NCBI GenBank assembly: GCA_905198745.1
Contig: CAJKDU010000011.1
Coordinates: 1 to 59,934, forward strand
From: an uncultured Prevotella sp.
GTDB taxonomy: Bacteria; Bacteroidota; Bacteroidia; Bacteroidales; Bacteroidaceae
Length of the DNA stretch: 59,934 nt
Direction of reading: 5' to 3'
Part shown: positions 1 through 9,096 of the stretch, in pieces
Layout of the letters: each line of letters opens with the position of its first letter
Numbering within the stretch: the stretch's first letter is position 1
Notes under the pieces: model-generated
Database searches by the model: none
What the model saw: only the letters and a program-made list of their open reading frames with translations
Told to the model about the DNA's origin: nothing
Position numbers and translations under genes: made by a program

Positions 1-50
1 TCCTGTCGGATACCATAGTTGATAAACTTTCCATCAAGTCCCTTTCCCAT
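1..50 (-). CDS. start of an unidentified gene downstream of res (cut by window edge)
   Basis: Nine bases after the res stop codon, an ATG on the minus strand opens a frame that runs off the window. It reads MGKGLDGKFINYGIRQ, about 16 codons. The spacing suggests that it is the last or next gene of the type III restriction-modification operon. Too little is visible to name a family, and it could also be a chance frame. Confidence 0.4.
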   Translation of the reverse strand, partial: MGKGLDGKFINYGIRQ

Positions 51-59
51 AGTGTACTG

Positions 60-2420
60 TTATTCTTTATAGTCTGAAGGATAGAAGCAGTCCCAATTTA
101 TAATATCGGTAGTGTTTTCTATCTTCAGTGGTGAATATTTCCAGTTGCTGCCGTCAGCAATGATGACCCCTCCCTTGAGGTATTTGCTTTGATTTTCCTC
201 GCTTGCCATATAGTCAATCAGAGCATTATGCTTTGCTGGAGCATCGGCATCGCTGCCAACACTCTTTGTGTCGAAGAGGAATATTTGTCCGTTCTTCATA
301 CGGATAACAAAGTCAACATAGAACAGCGCTTTCGCCCCTGTTCCATCCACATAGCTTACGGCGTAATGTTGCTTTCCGCTATCCCCGTTCTTATACCACC
401 AATCAATATACTCAGTGTTAGCTTCAAGGTAAGCCTCAAACATACGTTCAGGAGACGAAGCGTTGCGTAGCTGCACGAACGGCATAAGCGCATGGTTCTT
501 CACATCGTCTACAACGACGTTGTTATCCTCTTTGTAGAGACGGTCAGCCGGCACTTCCCAGTCGTACTTCACAAACGACTTCTCAGACTTCTCTTTCTGT
601 CGTTGTGTAAGAATATTGAGATAACGATTAAGCGCACGTGAGATGATGTCTTCAAAGCGAGGGCGGTTTTTGTGATAAAGAATCACCTTCACCGCATCCG
701 TTTCAAACAGACCGAAGAGTTGTTCCATTGCTTCCTTCAGTGCCATGCCGAGCGTAGGAATACTCACTTTCTCAAACTGGGCACCAATTAATCGGGCACA
801 GAACACATTGAAGGTAGCGTTAAGCTCCTGCATGGTGCGTATATACTTAGCCTTGTTTGCAGCGAGAGTCTGACCTATTTCTCCCGTAATGTTCAAGTCT
901 TCAATAATCTCCACGCCGATACTCTGCACTTTAAACTCAATCTTGTCCATCACCGCACGGCGGTTCTTTGATATTTGGCTCTCGTGTTCAGAACCGTCCT
1001 CCTCAGGAAGAGGCTCGTCGCCATACAACTCCTCCTCGGTGAAGAGCGAAAGCTGTCTGTTTTTGATTTGCAACAGCTCCTCAAACACCTTAATTAGCAG
1101 AGGCAGGAAGTCGCTGCCAAGACGTTTACGGCCTATGGCAGGGCGTTCACAGTATTCCGACTGCAACGAAACGTTGCATAGATTCTCTCTTCTTATAGTA
1201 TGAATTGTAGAGAGATAATCCATATCCTCTGGTTCTATCTTTACAAGATTTTGGCTGATGTTGGTATATACATAGCCTTTGTTCAGTCTGTCATCCTGAT
1301 AAAATTTCTGTTCAGGCATACGCAGAATGCGTCCTACGGTCTGTGCGCCGAAAGTGAAGCTTTCTATCTTGCGGAAGATAAGCAATACTGCAGCACGAGG
1401 ACAGTCCCAACCGAGTGCGATGGCTTGTTTGAAAAGCAGGGCTTCTGTCATGTTGTCGTTTTGCTCCAGTCCGTCCACATTCACCTTTTCGCCGCTCAGC
1501 CATACCGCAAGACGATTGTTGGTAGTGTTAATGCCGTGAATCGTGTCGAGATACAGGGTCACTTCGTCCTTGATGCTTGTGTCCTCGGTGCTCATAGATT
1601 CAGAGCCGTCGTTAGGCAGCTGGATAAGAAGCAACGGATTTATATTTACTCCAAGACGCTTGTATGCTTCCGCAAGTTCATTGCGCTTCTTCAGCGCCAA
1701 ACTGACAAGATGCTGTGTGAGCGACATTTCGGGAGACGAGAAGTCGAGTGCAGGATTGATGACCACTCCTTCCTTGATCATCTGTTCTTCGATAACATGC
1801 TGACGATACACCTTTACCTTCTCTTCTGGATTAGCAGTAATAGGTGTGGCAGAAATGCGTATCTCCAGCTTCGGCATGATATTCTGCAATACCTTTTCCG
1901 ACTTCTTAGCCTGTCGTCCGCCAAACATGTGTTCCTCGTCGATGATGACTATGAGCGGTATTTCTTGTTCTATCTGGGTGCGACGAGTAAGGTCGTAGAG
2001 CGAAGCACTCTGCTCCGTATCGCGGATCATAAGTGCATTGTCCTTGTTGATGCTCTCCCAGTTGACAAACAGGATTTCGCCTGGATGTATATATCCGTTG
2101 GCAGAATGGTCCATATCGTCGTAGACAATGGGGTGAAGCTCGCGCGTTTCGGTGAAGAAGGTCTTCATCTTGAAGTAGCTCTGCTCGTGCAGCTTGTTTG
2201 GGGCTATCCACATGAACGCCACTTCAGAGCATGGTGCATCGGCACGCTCTGTCAGTTCGGTGCAGAGGCGCATAAGCATCTCTGATGCCATGATGGTCTT
2301 ACCAGACCCCGTAGGTGCTTCAAAAACAAGGGTGTGTCGCTGTCCGGCAAGTGACAGTAAGTCGATAGACTTATCAACCAATTCTTGTACAGCCTTTTGC
2401 TGATATTTCAATACTTTCAT
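60..2420 (-). CDS. res: type III restriction endonuclease, Res subunit
   Basis: This 786-residue protein is the ATP-dependent translocase and nuclease subunit of a type III restriction system. It works as a complex with Mod. The N-terminus carries a Walker A motif (APTGSGKT, about residues 35-42), followed by a helicase motif II of the form IIDEEH near residue 160 and a motif VI-like QTVGRILR near residue 360. Near the C-terminus, VDFVIR followed by FLFDTKS fits a PD-(D/E)xK nuclease core. The start ATG overlaps the mod stop codon in an ATGA arrangement, so translation is probably coupled. It is somewhat shorter than the 900-1000 residues common in this family. The frame is intact, so Res could be made even when mod is out of frame, although type III Res needs Mod to act. 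Confidence 0.93.
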   Translation of the reverse strand: MKVLKYQQKAVQELVDKSIDLLSLAGQRHTLVFEAPTGSGKTIMASEMLMRLCTELTERADAPCSEVAFMWIAPNKLHEQSYFKMKTFFTETRELHPIVYDDMDHSANGYIHPGEILFVNWESINKDNALMIRDTEQSASLYDLTRRTQIEQEIPLIVIIDEEHMFGGRQAKKSEKVLQNIMPKLEIRISATPITANPEEKVKVYRQHVIEEQMIKEGVVINPALDFSSPEMSLTQHLVSLALKKRNELAEAYKRLGVNINPLLLIQLPNDGSESMSTEDTSIKDEVTLYLDTIHGINTTNNRLAVWLSGEKVNVDGLEQNDNMTEALLFKQAIALGWDCPRAAVLLIFRKIESFTFGAQTVGRILRMPEQKFYQDDRLNKGYVYTNISQNLVKIEPEDMDYLSTIHTIRRENLCNVSLQSEYCERPAIGRKRLGSDFLPLLIKVFEELLQIKNRQLSLFTEEELYGDEPLPEEDGSEHESQISKNRRAVMDKIEFKVQSIGVEIIEDLNITGEIGQTLAANKAKYIRTMQELNATFNVFCARLIGAQFEKVSIPTLGMALKEAMEQLFGLFETDAVKVILYHKNRPRFEDIISRALNRYLNILTQRQKEKSEKSFVKYDWEVPADRLYKEDNNVVVDDVKNHALMPFVQLRNASSPERMFEAYLEANTEYIDWWYKNGDSGKQHYAVSYVDGTGAKALFYVDFVIRMKNGQIFLFDTKSVGSDADAPAKHNALIDYMASEENQSKYLKGGVIIADGSNWKYSPLKIENTTDIINWDCFYPSDYKE

Positions 2421-4310
2421 GCTTCGCCTCCTTCCTCATTCATGTTGTCGTTTTCTCCAAAGTCGAGTGTCTGTTGTGCGTTTGCTTCGGCTTCTGCCTG
2501 TGCTTTCATTTCCTGCAACGCTTCGTCAAGGAATTTTGGCTTACGCTTGGGCAAAACTCGCTTGTATGCCTCATAAATGGCAGATGGCAGGGCGCATAAC
2601 TTTACACGCTCGGCAACATCTTCGAAATCGTCGGTGTATGGGTCGGCGCCTGGCGAGAACACATACACCATAGTCTTGATGCCGTCGTCCTCGGTTTGTG
2701 CCATGAGCTGCACCAATAGCTGTATGGCACGCTCCTCGTAAATCACAAGCATACGATTTCCTTGCCCGTTATCAAAATAGCGGGCAATGTTAGGATTGAT
2801 GTTTTTGCTACAGAATGGTGCTTCTGTGTAAACATCGTTCTTGATGCAAAGCATGTCGGTGGCGAGATGCACAAGCTGACGCATGTTCTTTACGCTCTTG
2901 TCGCGAGAGAGGAGCGTAGTGCGGTAGTAGCGAAGGTTGTTGGCGTGAAGACCTTCAACCGTCTCGCCCTTAGGTGTGATGTAGCCTTGGATTACTCGCT
3001 TGTTGCGCTCGTAGGTAACTTCCTCACAGATGTTGTTCTCGTTGTTGGTGACAAGGATACATTTGCGGTGGCCGCCATCTTCGGCGTTGAGCTGCATGGT
3101 GGCATCTAATGTTGTACCAGAACCTGCAAAAAAATCTAATACATATATATCATTTTTTTTATTAGTATATTGTATTAGTTTTATAATAAGTTCACATGGC
3201 TTGGAAAAGGAAAAGTTTATAGATAAATCTCCTAATCTGTTTGTTCCTAACGAGTTTATACAATCATCAATATAGTTAGGAGGTACTTTTCCTTTTTCTT
3301 CTGCATCTTTCTGATATCTTTTTGTATATACATTCCAAAATGAAGGCTCTCCAAATTCGTTAATAAGAGTTGCTTTCTTTACCTTCTTAAATACTAATAG
3401 GTCTTTTTGTTTAAGATAGCTTTCCCATGACCATCTCCAACATTTATCCTGATTACTTATAGGTTTTACATATGAAGCATCCATTACTTTTTCAGGATAA
3501 ACATTACCAGGTGGAATGATAAAGGATTTATCTGGACATTCTATATAGTATCTTTGATTTGGACGTGGGTCTAATGAACCTTGGTAAAGTGATTTTGTAC
3601 ACTCGTAATATTCTCCACGCCTTTTGCCTCCTTTTTCTACATGTGGAAATTTAGAAGTGTTTGGAGAAAAAAATCTTGAAACATCAGATTTTGAATTGCA
3701 ATATACTAATACATAATCTACAGAAGGAGAAAAATGTGTTCCTTTACCATTTCCCTTCTTTTGTACACGCGGAATTATAGCTAATTGATTCTGCTCGAAA
3801 AAAATTTCATTGCACAATAAAGTTAATTGTACAAGTTCATCAGATCCTATAGAGATAAAAATTACCCCCCGAAGCAAGTAAAGACTTCGCAATCTGAAGT
3901 CTTTTGTTCATAAACGACAGCCACTTAGAATGACGATAGCCGTCTTCACGGTCTACAAAAGAATCGTTGTAGACAAAATCCTTATTGCCTGTATTGTATG
4001 GCGGATCAATATAAATCACGTCAATCTTGCCCTCGTGAGTATAAGCAAGAGTAGTGAGCGCTTCGAGGTTGTCACCCTCGATAAGAATATGGTTAGGTGC
4101 ATCGGGAGCATCGCTCACGATGGCGCGTTCGGTCACTTCGGTAAGAACCGGCAGTTCATCCACGAGACGTGTTTCAATATCTTCTGGCTTGTCCTCCCAC
4201 ACCAAGCCATACTTCTTCTGAGAACGAAGAAGCTCAACAAGCGAAGCTTTTTCTTCGTTTGTCAAGCCATCAAGCTGCGTTATTTTTTTCGCAAGTTCAT
4301 ATTTATTCAT
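2417..4310 (-). CDS. mod: type III DNA methyltransferase, Mod subunit (frameshifted at a G6 tract)
   Basis: Mod recognises the target site and methylates adenine for the type III system. The sequence holds two overlapping frames. The first, from 4310 to about 3840, has the catalytic motif DPPYNTGN near residue 101. The second, from about 3866 to 2417, has the S-adenosylmethionine-binding motif LDFFAGSGTT. DPPY before FAGSGT is the beta-class order of type III Mod proteins. The frames meet at a run of six G (plus-strand C 3865-3870). Removing one G joins ...LLASG to VIFISI, a junction typical of intact Mod, and gives a 630-residue protein of normal size. As written the first frame ends in ...GGNFYLYRI. 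The region between the catalytic blocks (about 3120-3860, target recognition) is visibly AT-rich relative to its flanks. The gene may be phase-variable and off, recently broken, or affected by an indel error. Confidence 0.88.
3865..3870 (-). repeat. G6 homopolymer at the mod frame break
   Basis: Six consecutive C on the plus strand (G on the coding strand) lie exactly where the two halves of mod must be joined. Five or eight G would restore the full frame; six does not. Homopolymers of this kind are known switching tracts in mod genes of other bacteria, but six bases is short for high-rate slippage. Confidence 0.7.
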
Positions 4311-4346
4311 GTTCAGCGTTCTGTTTCGTTAGAATGTAGAGAATTG

Positions 4347-4550
4347 TTATTTCTTAGTGTCATTGAGTAAATCTTTGACATCAACCCCAAGAGCTTTAGC
4401 TATTTTGTCAAGGGTCTGCAAATCAGGCTGCGCAGTATTTGTGCACCATTTGCTTACCGTGCAAGTGGACTTATTAAGCTGTTCTGCTAACCATTTTCCC
4501 GATTTGCCTTGCTCAACAAGAACCACTTTAATTCTATTTAGATTTACCAT
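4347..4550 (-). CDS. XRE-family helix-turn-helix regulator of the restriction-modification operon
   Basis: A 67-residue protein made almost entirely of one Cro/CI-type helix-turn-helix. The segment KWLAEQLNKSTCTVSKW is the DNA-binding helix pair, followed by the usual LDKIAKALGVDVKDLL. It sits 36 bases upstream of mod on the same strand and is the first gene after the promoter at 4577-4605. This is the position of control proteins that delay or balance restriction gene expression, so a regulatory role over mod-res is inferred from position. It could instead be an orphan antitoxin of the adjacent RelE-like remnant. Confidence 0.8.
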   Translation of the reverse strand: MVNLNRIKVVLVEQGKSGKWLAEQLNKSTCTVSKWCTNTAQPDLQTLDKIAKALGVDVKDLLNDTKK

Positions 4551-4576
4551 AGTTTCTAATTTATTAAATATAAAAG

Positions 4577-4605
4577 CAAATTTATCAAAAAAAAGAGTAA
4601 AACAA
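4577..4605 (-). promoter_or_regulatory. putative Bacteroidetes-type promoter for XRE-mod-res
   Basis: On the minus strand a -7 box TAAATTTG (4577-4584) is preceded after 18 bases by TTG (4603-4605). This matches the Bacteroidetes vegetative promoter form. The expected transcript start lies roughly 20 bases before the XRE start codon. Confidence 0.55.
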
Positions 4606-4668
4606 CGAAAGTTAAGATTGTTTTTATTAAATTTTAAGATAAGAGGATTTTGTTAGAGTCAGATAGAT

Positions 4669-5013
4669 TTAGTTATATAAAAACCGATGGTACCATTTAC
4701 TCTTGGTATCATCGGTTTTATAAGTGATAAATACACCTGTTAGATTCTGTTCAATATCAAATCCCATGTCTCGCACAAGTTGCTTGACAACATTGACTTT
4801 GACTGTTGAAGCATCCTCTTTATCATAGAGAAGAAGAAAAACCACTTGACCATTTTCTATATCTGTAAGGATATTGAAAGTAATGACCCTTGCTCCACCA
4901 GATTTTCCTTTGCCTTTAGCTTTGATAGCCATACGGATTTTGCGTATGTTTTTTGTAATCTCATCGCCTTGCAAAGGATTGTTCTTAATGCTTTCAAGAA
5001 ACACCTTGTAGTC
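4669..5013 (-). pseudogene. RelE/ParE-family toxin remnant, N-terminus lost
   Basis: The readable frame has the core of a Bacteroidetes RelE-like toxin: NPLQGDEITKNIRKIRMAI, then KGKGKSGGARVITF, then FLLLYDKEDAS. Family members carry about 40 more residues at the N-terminus. Here the frame is preceded by a TAA at 5014-5016, directly before the codons for DYKVFLESI. The codons just upstream of that stop (SFK) look like the eroded continuation, which suggests a nonsense change. A GTG at 5002-5004 could start a truncated 111-residue product. No antitoxin gene is recognisable beside it unless the XRE gene served that role. Confidence 0.65.
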
Positions 5014-5199
5014 TTATTTAAAACTTGAGTTAGACAATTATCTTCAATTCGTCTGTTTCGTTAACAATTATTTGTTCCCAGGGACTAAAGTAATGATTTA
5101 TGTCAGTTGGGTTCACATAAAAAGCTGGCTGAAAGCACAATCTGTTTTTAATCCTACGATATCAGGCATCACTGTGAATCTCGGCTGCCCCAAATTTAT

Positions 5200-5229
5200 G
5201 AGGGCTGCCACCCTTAGGTGACAGCCCTC
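5200..5229. terminator. hairpin in the gap between the toxin remnant and the sigma-factor operon
   Basis: The left arm agggctgccacc pairs with ggtgacagccct, apart from one mismatch. There is no strong T-run on either side, so a terminator role for the minus-strand operon ending at 5335 is uncertain. The rest of 5014-5334 holds no convincing gene. Confidence 0.35.
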
Positions 5230-5334
5230 CTTAACGTTAGTATGTTATGAAAAATTTGAGAGAATAGAAACTTCACAGTTTCCGTGTTGTTGTTTTACTA
5301 AACATGATTTATAGAGAAAGCATAGAAATTTATC

Positions 5335-5820
5335 TTATTTGAGTATAGTCGAAGTCGTGGGTTGTGCCAACTTCTGCAGTGTAGAGTCTGTCTTCACCGA
5401 GTCGTTCATGGCTACCGACAAACCTTTTACCATACGATGGGCGCTTGCCGTTTCAGTGGCAGGCTGCTCCTCATTGTTGAATGCCACTTGAGCGGCATTG
5501 CCAAGCGTAAGGAAAATGGCCACGACAGCTGCAGCCTTGAACAGCGGTGTCAATCTGTGTGCCATGGTTACCACACGTGCTTTGACATGTGCCGGTTCGT
5601 CAATCATCTCCATGAGCTTCTGGTCGAAGTCATCACCCAACACCTGCTGCTTCTTTTCGTTGTTCTCATAAACGAACACGTCGCGGAAGGGGAGCAAGTT
5701 GGCAGGAACCTCTTTCTGGCTGAAGAACATGCGGAGAATCTCCTCTTCCTCAAGAGTAGTCTCGCACTTCCAATAGCGCTCCAAGAGTTGTTCGATGTAC
5801 TTATAGTCCATATTGTTCAT
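5335..5820 (-). CDS. single-pass membrane protein partnered with the ECF sigma factor
   Basis: A 161-residue protein with an acidic N-terminal half (DYKYIEQLLERYWKCETTLEEEEILR), one hydrophobic segment near residues 93-112 (FKAAAVVAIFLTLGNAAQVAF) and a Ser/Thr-rich C-terminal tail. It overlaps the 3' end of the sigma-factor gene by 20 bases, so the two are translationally linked. Similar small membrane proteins follow sigma-70-like genes in many Bacteroides and Prevotella genomes. An anti-sigma role is inferred from this context and topology; no classical FecR or zinc anti-sigma motif is visible. Some databases label relatives as pyruvate-ferredoxin oxidoreductase, which the sequence does not support. 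Confidence 0.75.
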   Translation of the reverse strand: MNNMDYKYIEQLLERYWKCETTLEEEEILRMFFSQKEVPANLLPFRDVFVYENNEKKQQVLGDDFDQKLMEMIDEPAHVKARVVTMAHRLTPLFKAAAVVAIFLTLGNAAQVAFNNEEQPATETASAHRMVKGLSVAMNDSVKTDSTLQKLAQPTTSTILK

Positions 5821-6316
5821 ATTTGGTGAATTGTTGTTTTATCGCCTGGCGAGCTCGGAAGATGTTTACTTTCACCTGGTCTTCGCTGATGCCAAGGATG
5901 GCTGCAATCTCTTTGTAGGGCTTGCCCTCGATGTCTCTCAGCTGCATGCAGCTGCGTTGTTTCTCTGGCAAGGAGTCAATGAGTCGCCTTATCAGCTCAA
6001 GTCTGTCCCGCTGTTGGGTTTTCTCGTAGGGATTTGACTGTGCTGCGGGTTCATGACTGCCGATGTCGTCGAGTGAAGCATTGTCACTTCCTTTTCGCTT
6101 GATTCTGTCGAGCGACAGGTTTCGGCATATAGTGGTGCTGAAAGCTTCTATCGAATCTATCTCGTTCCACCGTTCCCGTTGGTTCCAGACCTTTATCAGT
6201 GTGTCCTGCACAATGTCTTCGGCTTCTTCCTTGCTGAGGGTGATGCGAAGTGCCAATCTGAAGAGCATGTCTTTCATTGGCAAAATATCATTGCGGAAAC
6301 TGATAGTCTTCTTCAT
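5801..6316 (-). CDS. ECF-type RNA polymerase sigma factor
   Basis: A 171-residue sigma-70 family protein of the extracytoplasmic-function class. Region 2 spans about residues 15-80 (LALRITLSKEEAEDIVQDTL, then FSTTICRNLSLDRIKRK). Region 4 spans about residues 115-165 (LPEKQRSCMQLRDIEG, then YKEIAAILGISEDQVKV). Regions 1 and 3 are absent, as expected for the class. It would direct RNA polymerase to a small regulon whose signal is unknown. Its stop overlaps the start of the membrane partner gene. The 100-base gap to argB upstream suggests its own promoter, but no clear TAnnTTTG box was found. Confidence 0.93.
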   Translation of the reverse strand: MKKTISFRNDILPMKDMLFRLALRITLSKEEAEDIVQDTLIKVWNQRERWNEIDSIEAFSTTICRNLSLDRIKRKGSDNASLDDIGSHEPAAQSNPYEKTQQRDRLELIRRLIDSLPEKQRSCMQLRDIEGKPYKEIAAILGISEDQVKVNIFRARQAIKQQFTKYEQYGL

Positions 6317-6416
6317 TGTCTCTGTTTAACTGACGAACATGTGGACGTAATGTTACATGATCGGCCACATGGTTAACACTGTTTAACCTTCTTCTTGTTC
6401 TCTTGCTGCTTTTTCT

Positions 6417-7187
6417 TTAGATGATGATTGTTCCGTGCTTGCCGTCTATGGCATCGGCTTTGGTGATGATGACCCTTTCCACACCAGCGTCAATGGCGCC
6501 GAGTGCATTCTCAATCTTGGGTATCATGCCTCCTGCCACAGTGCCGTCGGCTACATAGCGGTCGAAGTCGGCACGGGTGATTTGACCGATGACACTGCTG
6601 TCGTCGTCGGGATTCTTCAGCACGCCGGGCTTTTCGAATGCATAGATAAGTGTAACCTCATAGTAGGGTGCCAATGCCTTGGCAGTAGTAGAGGCGATGG
6701 TGTCGGCATTTGTGTTGAGCATGTGTCCCTTCCCGTCGTGGGTGAGGGGTGCCATGACGGGTACGATGCCTGTTTCTATAAGTCGGCTCAACTGTTGTCC
6801 GTCGGCACCGTCCACATCACCCACAAATCCGTAGTCCACATCCTTCACGGGGCGCTTGTGCGCCTGTATGACATTCATGTCCGCTCCTGTGAGTCCGAGG
6901 GCATTCACGCCCTTGGCCTGTAGCTGGGCCACAATGTTCTTGTTGACAAGTCCTCCATAGACCATGGTCACTATTCGGAGCATGGCTTCGTCTGTGATGC
7001 GTCGTCCGTTGACCATCTGGCTTTCAATGCCCAGTTGCGCTGCTATTTTGGTAGCACTTCTTCCGCCACCATGCACGAGGACTTTGTGTCCTACTATGGC
7101 AGAAAAGTCTTCAATCAGTCGGGTGAGCTTGTCGGGGTCTTCCACCACAGCTCCGCCCACTTTTACCACGGTAATTCTCTCTTTCAT
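6417..7187 (-). CDS. argB: acetylglutamate kinase (or N-succinylglutamate kinase)
   Basis: An amino-acid kinase family enzyme of 256 residues that phosphorylates the N-acylated glutamate intermediate of arginine synthesis. The N-terminus ITVVKVGGAVV and the segment VLVHGGGRSATKIAAQLG are the phosphate-binding glycine loops. The C-terminus has GTVAGGMIPKIENAL, which binds substrate and nucleotide. The ATG at 7185-7187 is chosen because it starts right before the conserved strand and lies 13 bases after the speA stop; longer frames would overlap speA. In Bacteroides species the pathway uses succinylated intermediates, so the natural substrate may be N-succinylglutamate. It is the last gene of topA-aroK-speA-argB. 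Confidence 0.92.
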   Translation of the reverse strand: MKERITVVKVGGAVVEDPDKLTRLIEDFSAIVGHKVLVHGGGRSATKIAAQLGIESQMVNGRRITDEAMLRIVTMVYGGLVNKNIVAQLQAKGVNALGLTGADMNVIQAHKRPVKDVDYGFVGDVDGADGQQLSRLIETGIVPVMAPLTHDGKGHMLNTNADTIASTTAKALAPYYEVTLIYAFEKPGVLKNPDDDSSVIGQITRADFDRYVADGTVAGGMIPKIENALGAIDAGVERVIITKADAIDGKHGTIII

Positions 7188-7200
7188 ATTCTCAATGTTT

Positions 7201-9093
7201 TTATTCCAAATAGGTGTATCCATAGAGGCCCGAACGATAGTTGGAGAGGAATTCCTTGCCCTCTTCAATGGTTATCTTGCCTTCCTTGACACTCTTTGTC
7301 ACCCATATTTCCAGTTGTCGTACCAGCTTTTTGGGGTTGTACTGCACGTAGTCGAGCACCTCTTCCACTGTTTCTCCGTCAATGATTTGGTCTATGTGGT
7401 AGCCGCCGTCCTTCACGCTGATGTGCACAGCGTTGGTGTCGCCGAACAGGTTATGCATGTCGCCCAATATCTCTTGGTAGGCTCCCACAAGGAACACCCC
7501 GAGATAGTAAGGTTCGTTCTTGCGAAGCGTGTGCACTGGCAGTATGTGTGACAGGTGCTGGTTGGTCACGAAGTTGGCTATCTTTCCGTCGCTGTCGCAG
7601 GTGATGTCCTGTATGGTTGCGGTGCGTGTAGGCCGTTCGTTGAGTCTCTGTAGGGGCATGATGGGGAACAGTTGGTCGATGGCCCATGAGTCGGGAAGCG
7701 ACTGGAAGAGCGAGAAGTTGCAGAAGTATTTGTCGGCGAGAAGTTTGTCCAGTCCGCGCAGTTCGTCGGGAGTGTGCTTCAGGTTCTTGGCGAGTGTGTT
7801 GACTTCGCGGCACACACTCCAATACATGCTTTCAATCTCGGCGCGTGTCTGCAGGTCCACCATGCCGTGGTTGAACAGGTCGAGTGCCTCCTCGCGAATC
7901 TGTTCGGCATCGTGCCAGTCTTCCATCATGGTGCGTGGACTCAGGTTGTCCCAAATCTCGTAGAGGTCTTTCACCAACTTGTGCGAGTCGGGAGCCGGTT
8001 CGAATGCTTCAGGCATTTGTGGCTGCGATGCCGTTTCGAGCACGTCGATGACGAGCACCGAGTGGTGGGCGGAGAGTGAGCGGCCGCTTTCGGTGATAAG
8101 GTTGGGGTGTGGTATGTTGTTGTGGTTGGCAGCATCTACAAAGGTGTAGATGCAGTCGTTGACGTATTCCTGGATGGAATAGTTCACCGAACTTTCGCTA
8201 CTGCTTGACCTTGTTCCGTCGTAGTCAACACCCAGTCCACCGCCACAGTCCACAAAGTCGATGCCGTAGCCCATTTTGTGGAGCTGTATGTAGAACTGTG
8301 AAGCCTCTCTGAGAGCTGCTTGAATACGTCGGATTTTCGTAATCTGACTGCCTATGTGGAAATGGATGAGGCGCACGCAGTCGTGCAGTCCCTTGTCGTC
8401 GAGTATGCGGAGCGCCTTGAGCAGTTCGCTGCTGGTGAGTCCGAACTTGCTGGCGTCGCCGCCGCTCTCTTCCCATTTGCCCGATCCCGAAGAGGCGAGC
8501 TTGATGCGTATGCCGATGTTGGGCTTTACGCCCAGTTTCTTGGCGGCTTTGGCAATGATGTCTATCTCGTTGAGTTTTTCCACCACGATGAAGATACGCT
8601 TGCCCATCTTTTGCGCGAGCAGAGCCAGCTCGATGTAGCTTTGGTCTTTATATCCGTTGCAGATGATGAGCGCGTCGCTTTGGCACTGCACGGCGATGAC
8701 GGCGTGCAGTTCGGGCTTGGAACCGGCTTCAAGTCCGAGGTTGAACTTCTTGCCGTGACTGATGATTTCCTCTACCACGGGCTGCATCTGGTTCACCTTG
8801 ATGGGATAGATGACAAAGTTCTGTGCCTGGTAGTTGTATTCCTTGGCTGCTTTCTGAAAGCAACTGGCGGTTTTCTCAATGCGGTTGTCGAGGATGTCGG
8901 GGAAACGCAGCAACACCGGTGGGGTGACGTCGCGCAGAGACAGTTCGTCCATGATGTCGCGCAAGTCAATCTGGGTGTTGTCTTTACAGGGGGTGACATA
9001 CACGTCGCCTTTGTCGTTGACACTAAAGTACGAGGTGCCCCAGCCATTGATGTTGTAGAGCTCCTTCGAATCTTCGATGGTCCATTTCTTCAT
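7201..9093 (-). CDS. speA: biosynthetic arginine decarboxylase
   Basis: A 630-residue PLP-dependent enzyme of the fold III decarboxylase family that converts arginine to agmatine, the first step of polyamine synthesis. The PLP lysine lies in VIYPIKVNQMQPV near residue 100. Further family motifs are LGLEAGSKPEL, IGIRIKLASSGSGKW, FHIGSQITKIRRI and VDCGGGLGVDYDGT. Length and motif order match SpeA rather than the shorter ornithine/lysine enzymes. It follows aroK with a 3-base gap and is followed by argB after 13 bases. Arginine synthesis and arginine decarboxylation are thus encoded side by side in one transcript. Confidence 0.95.
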   Translation of the reverse strand: MKKWTIEDSKELYNINGWGTSYFSVNDKGDVYVTPCKDNTQIDLRDIMDELSLRDVTPPVLLRFPDILDNRIEKTASCFQKAAKEYNYQAQNFVIYPIKVNQMQPVVEEIISHGKKFNLGLEAGSKPELHAVIAVQCQSDALIICNGYKDQSYIELALLAQKMGKRIFIVVEKLNEIDIIAKAAKKLGVKPNIGIRIKLASSGSGKWEESGGDASKFGLTSSELLKALRILDDKGLHDCVRLIHFHIGSQITKIRRIQAALREASQFYIQLHKMGYGIDFVDCGGGLGVDYDGTRSSSSESSVNYSIQEYVNDCIYTFVDAANHNNIPHPNLITESGRSLSAHHSVLVIDVLETASQPQMPEAFEPAPDSHKLVKDLYEIWDNLSPRTMMEDWHDAEQIREEALDLFNHGMVDLQTRAEIESMYWSVCREVNTLAKNLKHTPDELRGLDKLLADKYFCNFSLFQSLPDSWAIDQLFPIMPLQRLNERPTRTATIQDITCDSDGKIANFVTNQHLSHILPVHTLRKNEPYYLGVFLVGAYQEILGDMHNLFGDTNAVHISVKDGGYHIDQIIDGETVEEVLDYVQYNPKKLVRQLEIWVTKSVKEGKITIEEGKEFLSNYRSGLYGYTYLE

Positions 9094-9096
9094 TTC

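Noticed and set aside
1200..2285. 361-codon plus-strand frame
   Set aside because: It is antisense to res; the helicase motifs on the other strand are decisive.
4347..5013. complete toxin-antitoxin pair (RelE-like plus XRE)
   Set aside because: The toxin frame lacks its N-terminus and is preceded by a stop codon, and the XRE gene has its own promoter and is placed with mod; a functional pair is not supported.
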